Source of the DNA: Candidatus Alcyoniella australis
Lineage (GTDB): Bacteria; Lernaellota; Lernaellaia; JAVCCG01; Alcyoniellaceae
Length of the DNA: 6,685 bases
Reading direction: 5' to 3'
Assembly: GCA_030765605.1 (NCBI GenBank)
Contig: JAVCCG010000116.1
Span: forward strand, 1 to 6,685
The notes under the pieces were generated by a model. The model was not told where the DNA came from. It made no database searches and saw nothing but the letters and a program-made list of their open reading frames with translations. A program made the translations under genes and the position numbers. This document shows, in pieces, positions 1 through 5,636 of this stretch (its first letter is position 1; the number at the start of each line of letters is the position of its first letter).

Positions 1-69
1 CGCACCCAGTGTCCTGCTTTGCCAATAACGCTGGTCAGTCCTATTTTCGGATGAGAACCCGCTGATCAA

Positions 70-146
70 TCCCCCGCGCACACAATTGCATCGCCTTTGA
101 GCTTAGTAGGAAAAATCTCAAACTGATTTTTGCCGAGCGCGGGGGA
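70..146. repeat. Long-range 10-bp inverted repeat enclosing an A/T hairpin
   Basis: TCCCCCGCGC at 70-79 is the exact reverse complement of GCGCGGGGGA at 137-146. Nested inside, AAAAATC at 111-117 pairs with GATTTTT at 125-131 across a 7-nt loop. The two helices are compatible and would form one compact domain as RNA or extruded DNA. The inner hairpin has A-runs on one side and T-runs on the other, so it could be a weak terminator on either strand, but its stem is short and AT-only apart from one pair. Strand and function are not decided. Confidence 0.5.
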
Positions 147-153
147 GAGAAGC

Positions 154-184
154 GGCGCGTCGGCTTGGAACAAGCCGACGCGCC
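154..184. repeat. Perfect 14-bp GC-rich hairpin with GAA loop
   Basis: GGCGCGTCGGCTTG at 154-167 is exactly complementary to 171-184, leaving only GAA as loop. The match is perfect over 14 bp. No U-tract follows on either strand, so it is not a standard terminator. Its apex word CGGCTTGGA (161-169) recurs inverted at 215-223 in the next hairpin, suggesting that the two are related elements, such as a REP-like extragenic palindrome pair. A structured RNA leader is the alternative. Confidence 0.65.
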
Positions 185-199
185 TGCCCCACCCCACCT

Positions 200-234
200 G
201 CTTGCCGGGGCGGCTCCAAGCCGCCCCGGCAAGC
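200..234. repeat. Perfect 16-bp GC-rich hairpin with CCA loop
   Basis: GCTTGCCGGGGCGGCT at 200-215 is exactly complementary to 219-234, with only CCA (216-218) between the arms. This is the strongest predicted structure in the window by length and GC content. It lies 16 bp downstream of the hairpin at 154-184, has the same 3-nt loop size and shares an inverted 9-bp apex word with it. The sequence after it is CTACAC, not a T-run, so intrinsic termination is unlikely. It could be a repetitive extragenic palindrome, an mRNA-stabilising element or a roadblock structure. Confidence 0.65.
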
Positions 235-242
235 CTACACAC

Positions 243-264
243 AAAGATCGATTAATCGATCTTT
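243..264. promoter_or_regulatory. Perfect 22-bp palindrome, candidate operator
   Basis: AAAGATCGATT at 243-253 is followed directly by its exact reverse complement at 254-264, giving a 22-bp perfect palindrome with no spacer. It is AT-richer than the hairpins beside it. The half-site CGATCTTT (257-264) recurs at 276-283, 19 bp on. A perfect two-fold symmetric site plus an extra half-site is the usual form of a binding site for a dimeric regulator, and it sits 121 bp before the GT2 start. No known regulator consensus is recognised. The alternative is a stem-loop in the leader RNA. Confidence 0.4.
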
Positions 265-335
265 ACCAACCTCCCCGATCTTTGGTCGCGGAGAGGCACA
301 TTGGATTACGGCCAGCGAACTACGCGAGTTTTGCG

Positions 336-352
336 GGCACCTCTAAGGTGCC
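336..352. repeat. 7-bp hairpin with CTA loop just upstream of the GT2 gene
   Basis: GGCACCT (336-342) pairs exactly with AGGTGCC (346-352) across CTA (343-345). It is the third hairpin in this region with a 3-nt loop and ends 32 bp before the first possible start of the GT2 gene. It does not cover the ribosome-binding region. It is short enough to arise by chance in GC-rich DNA, so its significance rests on its place in the series. Confidence 0.35.
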
Positions 353-384
353 GCGTTGACGAATGGTGATGAATATTCCAGGTT

Positions 385-1128
385 ATGGGCATGTCAAAGC
401 GGCTAGTGATGATCCCGGCCCTGAACGAGGAGCAGACCATCGGCGACGTGGTGCGCGAGGCTCAGGCCGCGATTCAGGGCGCGCGCGTACTGGTGATTAA
501 TGATGGATCGACCGATCGCACGGCCGAAGTTGCGCGGGCCGCGGGCGCGCTGGTGATCGATCTGCCGCTGCGCACGGGGATCGGCTGCGCGGTGCAGGTC
601 GGCTACATCTACGCCTTGCGCAACGGCTACGAGCTGGTGGTCAGGCTCGACGGCGACGGCCAGCACCCGGCGGACCAGGCCGCGGCGTTGATCGCCAAGG
701 TCGAAAGCGGCGCGGCCGACGTGGCCGTGGGCTCGCGCTTTGTGATCAGCGTCAGCCGGGAGTCGACCACTGCGACGCGCGTGCTGGGGATCAGGTTGTT
801 CTCGGTCCTGATGCGGGTGATGTTCTCGCTGCGCAGCACCGATCCGACCTCGGGCCTGTGGGTTGTGGGGCCCGCTGCGCTGAAGCTGCTCAGTTCGCAC
901 AGCCCGGACGATTTCCCGGAGGTCGAGTCGCTGGCCGTGTGTCAGCGCATGGGCCTGCGGGTCTGCGAACTGCCGGTGCGGATGCGCTCGCGCCAGGGCG
1001 GCCGCTCGTCGATCGGCTACCTGGATGCGTTGCTCTACATGGCCAAGGTAGTATTCTCGCTGGTGGTGATCTCGATCAGGCGCTACGATTCACGGGGACT
1101 TCCCAAAGACCCGTTGGAACTGCCATGA
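385..1128 (+). CDS. Family 2 glycosyltransferase, polyprenyl-phosphate sugar transferase type
   Basis: A 247-residue GT-A enzyme of the DPM1/DPG-synthase-like branch of GT2, which usually moves a sugar from a nucleotide donor to a polyprenyl phosphate on the cytosolic face of the membrane. Visible motifs: PALNEE (11-16) at the N-terminal strand, NDGSTD (39-44) for nucleotide binding, DGDGQH (89-94) holding the metal-binding D89-x-D91, TSGLWV (155-160), and DFPEVE (176-181) in the acceptor/catalytic region. Residues 213-231 are hydrophobic and may touch the membrane; there are no multiple C-terminal TM helices. An in-frame stop at 370-372 fixes the 5' limit. ATG 385 has AGG only 2 nt upstream, whereas ATG 391 (Met3) has it at 8 nt, so Met3 may be the true start. 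Its TGA overlaps an ATGA that leads into the DUF2304 gene. Family is firm; sugar and lipid substrates are unknown. Confidence 0.93.
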   Translation: MGMSKRLVMIPALNEEQTIGDVVREAQAAIQGARVLVINDGSTDRTAEVARAAGALVIDLPLRTGIGCAVQVGYIYALRNGYELVVRLDGDGQHPADQAAALIAKVESGAADVAVGSRFVISVSRESTTATRVLGIRLFSVLMRVMFSLRSTDPTSGLWVVGPAALKLLSSHSPDDFPEVESLAVCQRMGLRVCELPVRMRSRQGGRSSIGYLDALLYMAKVVFSLVVISIRRYDSRGLPKDPLELP

Positions 1129-1160
1129 GCTTGAAGGGCAAACACAGAGGCTGCGGATGA
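1125..1160 (+). CDS. Possible 11-codon coupling reading frame
   Basis: An ATG at 1125 overlaps the GT2 stop as ATGA. The frame runs 11 codons (MSLKGKHRGCG) and ends in a TGA that again overlaps the downstream start codon as ATGA at 1157-1160. The geometry would let a terminating ribosome re-initiate twice and so bridge the 28-nt gap between the two genes. The peptide is basic and unlike anything recognised. No strong Shine-Dalgarno precedes ATG 1125, and the downstream gene has its own good site, so this may be coincidence. Confidence 0.2.
   Translation: MSLKGKHRGCG
1146..1150 (+). promoter_or_regulatory. Ribosome-binding site of the DUF2304 gene
   Basis: AGAGG lies 6 nt upstream of ATG 1157, near-ideal Shine-Dalgarno spacing. 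This supports ATG 1157 as the start and allows translation independent of the gene before it. Confidence 0.55.
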
Positions 1161-1537
1161 CTCCTTATCAGCGGATGATGGCGATCGTAGTCGCACTGAT
1201 GTTCTTCGGGCTGGTGCTCTACCTGGTGCGCTCGTACCGTTTGAGCGAACGCCTGGCCCTGCTGTGGCTGGCGATCAGCGTAATGATCGCGGCGATCGCC
1301 GCCTGGGAGCCGCTGCTGATGTTCTCGGCGCGGATCGTCGGCGCGGAGGTGCCGATCTCGGGACTGCACTTCTGGGGAATTATGACCCTGCTGGTGCTGA
1401 CGCTGCTGCAATCGGTCAAGACCCACAAGCTGCACAAGCGCTCGTTGCGGCTGATCCAGGAGGTGGCGCTGCTCAAGGACGAGATCCGGCGGCTGCGCGA
1501 GGGCGAGAAACTTGCCCCCAAAGTAGACGGCGACTAA
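1157..1537 (+). CDS. DUF2304-type small membrane protein
   Basis: A 126-residue integral membrane protein with three predicted hydrophobic segments, about residues 6-24, 33-58 and 68-86. A charged, heptad-like tail follows at 95-117, rich in Leu, Arg, Lys and Glu, which probably forms a cytoplasmic coiled coil. The RLSERLALLWL stretch (28-38) after the first segment and the leucine-rich helix with its basic tail are what I recognise as the DUF2304 family. From general knowledge, DUF2304 genes often sit directly after GT2 genes of the polyprenyl-phosphate type, as here. A role as membrane partner of the transferase, or in handling its lipid-linked product, is inference; no catalytic motif is visible. 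The gene ends in TAA at 1535-1537, directly abutting the stop of the convergent gene. Confidence 0.82.
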   Translation: MTPYQRMMAIVVALMFFGLVLYLVRSYRLSERLALLWLAISVMIAAIAAWEPLLMFSARIVGAEVPISGLHFWGIMTLLVLTLLQSVKTHKLHKRSLRLIQEVALLKDEIRRLREGEKLAPKVDGD

Positions 1538-2731
1538 TCAGAGAAATTTACGATAGAGCTCGATCGAACGTTGTGCGACTGCCGCAGAGCTGTATCGCTC
1601 AACGATCCAGTCCCGTGCTCGTTGGGCCCGTTGTGCCCGATCTTCCCGTTGCGCGATCACGGAAACGATCTCTTGCGCAAGCCCGTCGATATCGCCTGAC
1701 CTGAACACTCCACAATTGCCGGATTTGGCGATTTCGTGATGGATTCCCACGGCAGAGCTGACCACAACGGGACAGCCGAGCCCCAGGGCCTCGATTGCGC
1801 AGATCGGGAACGCGTCATACCGGGAGGGGAGCACCAACAGATCCGCGTCGCGCAAAGCGGTCCAGATCCGTTGTTTCTCAAAGTATCCGAGGAAGGCGAC
1901 CCGTTCGTTTAATCCGAGCTTGGAGCATAGTGCGATCAACGAGGACTTCCGGCCGTCATCGGGTCCGATGACCGCCATTTTCCATGCGCTTTGGTTCTGC
2001 TGTAAAAGCCGTGCGCCTGCCTGCAGGAGCAGGTCAACTCCTTTCACCTGGTTCAATCTTCCAATGAACAGTATCAGCGGTTGATCTCCGTCGATTCCGA
2101 GATCGCAACGCAGATCGCCCTTGTCAATGGAGTCGATGTCCGGCAGGTCGACCGCGTTGGGCAGTTGGACGATGCGATCCGAACCAGCGCCGTACTTTTT
2201 AAACAGATCGGTCTCTAAGGACGACAATGCGCAGAATCCTTGGCAATGCCTTATCAGTCGCCTGCCGTAGGTTTTGTCGAGAATCGTTCTGAGCCGTCCA
2301 GAGATCCCGAGGCGAGCCAGTGAGCCGTGGGCCGAGAGCACGTAGGGTTTGTTTGCGGCGCGGGCCGCGGTCGCGGCCCAGTAGCTGGTGAACGAGCGGA
2401 ACTCGTGGATGTGCACGATGTCGGCCGCATCGACCATCTGCTCCGCGGCCACTGAGAAATCGCGCGGCGCGAACAGTTTGTGCTTCCAGGCCAGGCGGTT
2501 GGAGCGGTTGGGCAAATAGCGCACCTGCACGCCCTGGATTTCGTCGCGCTCGATTTCCACCCGCGAGTGCGCGTCCAGTGCGTCGCTGGTCAGTACGCGG
2601 ACAGTGTGACCCAGTGCGGCCTGGGCAATGGCCAGGGTCGTGGCCGCGGCAGGCGATCCGCCGTAGGCAAAGGCCGGCGCGAAGTAGGGCGTGACGTGCA
2701 GGATCGAAAGCTTCGTCTGCTCCATGCTCAT
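1538..2731 (-). CDS. Family 4 glycosyltransferase (GT-B fold)
   Basis: A 397-residue retaining glycosyltransferase of GT4, full length for the family. N-terminal acceptor domain: HVTPYFAPAFAYGG (12-25) with its glycine loop, then VHIHEF (106-111) and LSAHGS (132-137). C-terminal donor domain: FIGRLNQVKG (222-231), where R225 and K230 sit at the usual nucleotide-phosphate positions, and ALGLGCPVV (315-323). The E-x7-E motif is present as D306-x7-E314, so the first Glu is replaced by Asp. The start overlaps the upstream gene's stop as ATGA (2728-2731), implying translational coupling. Met3 (ATG at 2725-2723) is better placed behind the Shine-Dalgarno sequence and may be the real start. Hand counts give about 55% GC over 1921-2280, below the neighbouring genes. 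A secondary methionine-start frame inside 2199-2750 is a shadow. Donor and acceptor cannot be named. Confidence 0.93.
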   Translation of the reverse strand: MSMEQTKLSILHVTPYFAPAFAYGGSPAAATTLAIAQAALGHTVRVLTSDALDAHSRVEIERDEIQGVQVRYLPNRSNRLAWKHKLFAPRDFSVAAEQMVDAADIVHIHEFRSFTSYWAATAARAANKPYVLSAHGSLARLGISGRLRTILDKTYGRRLIRHCQGFCALSSLETDLFKKYGAGSDRIVQLPNAVDLPDIDSIDKGDLRCDLGIDGDQPLILFIGRLNQVKGVDLLLQAGARLLQQNQSAWKMAVIGPDDGRKSSLIALCSKLGLNERVAFLGYFEKQRIWTALRDADLLVLPSRYDAFPICAIEALGLGCPVVVSSAVGIHHEIAKSGNCGVFRSGDIDGLAQEIVSVIAQREDRAQRAQRARDWIVERYSSAAVAQRSIELYRKFL

Positions 2732-4095
2732 GCTCCGTCCGCTGCCGCACGCAGCAGCGTTGCCAGCTCGGCCGTGAGCTCGCGGCGGTCGATGGATCGC
2801 AGCAGCTCGGGCGGATGCTCCGCAGGCTTCCAGCGTTCCTCGATTACTTGGTCGTAGATCTCGCGCACGACCTGCGCCGCGCCCTGCTGATCGTCAGGTG
2901 CGATCAGCGTGCCCACGTTGTGGCGCTCGATCAGCTCGGCGGCGGCTCCGGGCTCGGCCATGGTCAAGATCGGTCGCCTGGCCAGCAAATATTCGTAGAG
3001 CTTGCCCGGGATCGCGCTGGGAATGCCGCGCGAGGGGAGCAGCACCAGCAGGTGCGACCCACACAGCAGGCGCGCGAACTCGCGGCGGGGCAGCGCGTCG
3101 ACAAAGCGTGCCACTTCCGGCGGCAGTTCGCGCAGGCCGAACTCGCTGTACTGCGGCAGCACGTTGCCCGGGATCGTGATCTCGATTTTTACGGGGTCGA
3201 TCACGCGCTCCTGGATCAGCGTCTTGCAGGCGTGCAGCAGTGGCCGCGGATCGCGGCGCTGATCGAGCATCCCGGCCACGGTGATCAGCAGCTTGCCCGC
3301 AGCGGGCGCGGGCGCGTCGCTGAAGTCCAACGGGTCGGCGCCGTTGGGGATCAGGACGAAGCGTGCGGGGTCCAGCTTGGCGTGGCGCTCCAGGTGCGAA
3401 CGTTCGCTTTCGCGCGTTACCAGCACAGTGCGTGTGGCGCGGCGCACGACGCGGCGTTCCCACCAGCGCTCCAGCGCGCGGCGCACAGCCGACGCCGTGT
3501 TGTACAGCGGGCCGTTGATCCAGACGTCCTTGATGTCGATTACCAGCGGCTTGCGCAGCGCCAGCGATATCAGCCAGCCGACCACCAGCGCGCCGTAGGG
3601 CGGGCCCACGGCGTAGACCACGTCGATTTTATCGCTGCGGGCGATGCGGCGCGCCGCGGCCAGGGCGTGGGGCGCCCAGAGCACGGTGTAGTCCGGGCAG
3701 AGCAACAGCGGCTCCACCCAGCGGCGCAACGCGCCCAGCGCGCGTCCGATCAGCGAAGGCTTCTCTCCCGCAACGTCGATGGCATTGCGGATGCGCGTCT
3801 TGGCCGCGCCGTCGGGCTCGATCGAGCGCGTGCGCACCACACGCACCTCGGGGCCCAGACGCTCGACCAGCCCCGGATCGTACGGCTCGAGCTCATCGAT
3901 GTAGCGTTCGTTGATAGTCAGCACCGTGGGTCGCACGTTGTAGAGCGGCAAATAGCGGGCAAAGGCGTCGGCGCGCACGCTGGCTCCTCCGGCCCAGGGC
4001 GGAAAGTTGTAGCAGACCAGCAGCGCGTGCAAGCCGCGCAATGCAGGCTCGGTCGTCCGGCGGTCGTCGCGCAATGCTTTTTCGGAAATCGGCAT
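2728..4095 (-). CDS. Family 4-like glycosyltransferase (GT-B fold)
   Basis: A 455-residue GT-B glycosyltransferase. A polar lead of about 20 residues precedes the first strand, LLVCYNFPPWAGGASVRA (25-42), the N-terminal glycine-loop motif of one GT4 branch. DIKDVW (187-192) matches the usual D-x-R/K-D-x-W element of that branch. VLIPNGAD (247-254) marks the linker, and IPGKLYEYLLARRPIL (362-377) the donor-site helix, where GKLYEYL replaces the classical E-x7-E context. The likely Shine-Dalgarno is GGGGAATT immediately before ATG 4095, slightly close. The 3' end overlaps the next GT4 by 4 nt, so the two form an operon transcribed leftward. The opposite strand also has a long open frame (2815-4170), an artefact of high GC with no family motif. 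Role: one sugar-addition step in glycan assembly; substrate unknown. Confidence 0.92.
   Translation of the reverse strand: MPISEKALRDDRRTTEPALRGLHALLVCYNFPPWAGGASVRADAFARYLPLYNVRPTVLTINERYIDELEPYDPGLVERLGPEVRVVRTRSIEPDGAAKTRIRNAIDVAGEKPSLIGRALGALRRWVEPLLLCPDYTVLWAPHALAAARRIARSDKIDVVYAVGPPYGALVVGWLISLALRKPLVIDIKDVWINGPLYNTASAVRRALERWWERRVVRRATRTVLVTRESERSHLERHAKLDPARFVLIPNGADPLDFSDAPAPAAGKLLITVAGMLDQRRDPRPLLHACKTLIQERVIDPVKIEITIPGNVLPQYSEFGLRELPPEVARFVDALPRREFARLLCGSHLLVLLPSRGIPSAIPGKLYEYLLARRPILTMAEPGAAAELIERHNVGTLIAPDDQQGAAQVVREIYDQVIEERWKPAEHPPELLRSIDRRELTAELATLLRAAADGA
2733..2740 (-). promoter_or_regulatory. Shine-Dalgarno sequence deciding the start of the 397-residue GT4
   Basis: Read on the minus strand, GGACGGAG ends one base before the ATG at 2731 and seven bases before the in-frame ATG at 2725. 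The spacing favours the second ATG (Met3) for independent initiation. The first ATG is the one in the ATGA overlap and would suit coupled re-initiation. It lies inside the 3' end of the upstream GT4 gene. Confidence 0.45.
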
Positions 4096-4229
4096 AATTC
4101 CCCAGCAGTATCCGATCGGCCCGCTGGAGTGTCAAACCTCGCCATGGGCCGGGCGCGGGTCGCTCTGTGAACGATTTATGATATATAGGCCTTTGCACCA
4201 TCCAGCGTAGGCGGAATGCCCGGGGGACC
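4096..4229. promoter_or_regulatory. Divergent intergenic region with AT-rich promoter-like island
   Basis: This 134-bp gap separates two divergent transcription units, so it must hold promoters for both or be read through. The only AT-rich stretch in this GC-rich neighbourhood is about 4174-4187. It contains TATGAT (4177-4182) and TATATA (4182-4187), each one mismatch from the sigma-70 -10 box on the plus strand, and it is also AT-rich enough to melt for leftward initiation. No acceptable -35 box is found 16-18 bp upstream, so only the location, not the exact promoter, is supported. The rightward leader would be about 35-40 nt. Confidence 0.4.
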
Positions 4230-5621
4230 ATGGACCAGGGGATTGACGCACAATGCGGCGATAACGCCGACAAGCACACGGCAAAATCAGCACGGCTGAC
4301 CTGGCGTCGTCCGTGGCGGGTGCTCGTCGTGGGCCTGTACTATCTGACGCAGATCTCGATCAACCTAGCCTGGGCCCTGTATTTACGCGCGGGCGGTCGG
4401 CGGCCCGCAAAGTGGGATACGCAGCGCAAAGAGCTATTGTACCTGATCTGCGATCAAGACTTTTGGAGCGGCGACCAGTTCTCCTATGGCGGCCACGTGG
4501 CGCACATTCGGGGCGTGATCCAGGCCCTGGCGCAGGACGGGTATCGCGTGCATCTGGTGACCAACCAGGCGCAGCCGCGGATCGACCATCCCAATGTGAT
4601 TCGCCATTTGGTCCAATTCCAAGGCCGCGTGCCCGAGGCGCCGATTCTCAACCAGTTCGCCTTTAATCGCCGTTTGACGCGAGTGGCCCTGGACGTTGCG
4701 GCACGCAATCGGATCGGATTCGTCTACCAACGACACTCGATGCTGGCCTTCAGCGGCGCGGCTGTGGCGCGGTGTCTGGGCGTGCCGCTGTTTCTGGAGG
4801 TCAACAGTCCGCTGAGCCTGCTGGAAAAGGGCGTTGCGGGCCGGATGCTGCTGGTGCGCTTTTTTGAGACCACGGCCTTTGCTTTGGCGCAACGTATCGG
4901 CGTGGTCAGCGATATGGCCCGTGAGCTGCTGATGCAGGCCGATCCGCGCGTCAAGGCCGCGGATGTGCTGGCCAACCCCAACGGGGTGGACGCGCGGATG
5001 TTCGCACCCGAAGCAGCGCGCCCGGGATTGCGGCACGAGCACGGCATTGCGCAGGATGCGTTCGTGGTCGGCTTCTCCGGCGCGTTCTCTTTCTGGCACG
5101 GCATCGAGACATTGATCGAGGCCTTCTGCGATTTCGCGGCCGAGCGCCCCGGGGCGCGGCTGGCGATGCTCGGCAGTGGGGGCGAGCGCGCGAAGTACGA
5201 GGCGAAGCTCGATGAGCGTGGAATGCTCGATCGCGCCACGTTCTTCGGCGTGGTCCCCTTTGAGCAGGTCCCCTCGCACCTGGCGTGCTGCGACGCGCTG
5301 GTCAGCCCGCAGGTGCCGTTCATCGGCAAGACCTTCCACGGCTCGCCGATCAAGCTCTTCGAGTACATGGCCATGGGCAAGCCGGTGGTGGCCAGCGACA
5401 TCGGCCAGTTGGCGCAGGTGGTGCGCCACGAGCACAGCGGACTATTGTTCGAGCCGGGCAACGCCGGGCAGTTGGCGCGCTGCTTTCAGCGGCTTTACAA
5501 CGACCCGCAGCTTGCCCGGCGACTGGGCGCGAATGCGCGGCAAGAGGTGTTGCAGTACTATACCTGGGAGCGCAACGCGCGGCGGATTATCGAGGCGTTG
5601 AGGGATTGCAATGACAACTGA
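4230..5621 (+). CDS. Family 4 glycosyltransferase with N-terminal hydrophobic segment
   Basis: A 463-residue GT-B enzyme. A hydrophilic lead (1-29) is followed by a hydrophobic stretch (30-52) that may anchor or dock it on the membrane. Motifs in order: GGHVAHI (87-93) glycine loop, VYQRHS (165-170), LEVNSPL (189-195), ANPNGVD (248-254), FSGAFSFWHGIETL (282-295) and SPIKLFEYMAMGKPVV (372-387). These mark the GT4 branch with a WHG donor loop and an SPxKLFEYM helix. In it H290 stands at the position usually held by Lys, and H370 at the first Glu of E-x7-E, with E378 as the second. ATG 4230 has GGGGGA only 2 nt upstream, a poor spacing. No better in-frame ATG is near, so the start is less certain than the family. 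The next gene begins 15 nt after its TGA, so they are probably co-transcribed. Substrate unknown. Confidence 0.92.
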   Translation: MDQGIDAQCGDNADKHTAKSARLTWRRPWRVLVVGLYYLTQISINLAWALYLRAGGRRPAKWDTQRKELLYLICDQDFWSGDQFSYGGHVAHIRGVIQALAQDGYRVHLVTNQAQPRIDHPNVIRHLVQFQGRVPEAPILNQFAFNRRLTRVALDVAARNRIGFVYQRHSMLAFSGAAVARCLGVPLFLEVNSPLSLLEKGVAGRMLLVRFFETTAFALAQRIGVVSDMARELLMQADPRVKAADVLANPNGVDARMFAPEAARPGLRHEHGIAQDAFVVGFSGAFSFWHGIETLIEAFCDFAAERPGARLAMLGSGGERAKYEAKLDERGMLDRATFFGVVPFEQVPSHLACCDALVSPQVPFIGKTFHGSPIKLFEYMAMGKPVVASDIGQLAQVVRHEHSGLLFEPGNAGQLARCFQRLYNDPQLARRLGANARQEVLQYYTWERNARRIIEALRDCNDN

Positions 5622-5636
5622 TCCACGGGATCGACG

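Larger units (their letters stand above)
1..384. other. Non-coding region rich in inverted repeats, upstream of the GT2 gene
   Basis: No convincing gene is seen here. One plus frame is open from the left edge to a TGA at 63-65 and another to a TGA at 52-54, so a few last codons of an upstream gene could be present, but nothing recognisable. Short frames on both strands across 41-359 run straight through the hairpins and look like chance. What stands out is at least five inverted repeats between 70 and 352, listed separately. No convincing -35/-10 pair was found, and no hairpin is followed by a clean T-run, so classic intrinsic terminators are not supported. Confidence 0.7.

Noticed and set aside
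1-110. tRNA or other known RNA gene at the left edge
   Set aside because: No cloverleaf, TTCGANTC-like T-arm or CCA end could be seen.
111-131. A/T hairpin as an intrinsic terminator of an upstream gene
   Set aside because: A 7-bp almost pure AT stem with a 7-nt loop is too weak for a typical intrinsic terminator, although the T-run lies in its right arm.
41-244. 67-codon minus-strand frame in the leader region
   Set aside because: It likewise spans the inverted repeats, has no recognised domain and shows no clear Shine-Dalgarno sequence.
282-310. TTGGTC...ATTACG as a sigma-70 promoter for the GT2 gene
   Set aside because: Spacing is 17 bp, but the -10 match is poor and such matches are common by chance.
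70-352. CRISPR array or tandem repeat array
   Set aside because: The inverted repeats differ in sequence and spacing. There is no direct repeat of constant length with unique spacers and no cas gene.
165-359. 64-codon plus-strand frame in the leader region
   Set aside because: It runs through two hairpins and the palindrome, so its sequence is dictated by the repeats. There is no good ribosome-binding site and the composition is Pro/Ala/Arg-rich without a motif.
2815-4170. 451-codon open frame on the plus strand opposite the 455-residue GT4
   Set aside because: It mirrors the real gene in a GC-rich region, is rich in Arg, Gln, Ala and His, and shows no recognisable domain. The minus-strand product has clear glycosyltransferase motifs.
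4434-5435. 333-codon minus-strand open frame within the third GT4 gene
   Set aside because: A shadow of the plus-strand gene: composition is His/Arg/Gln-rich and no family motif is visible, whereas the plus strand has a full set of GT4 motifs.
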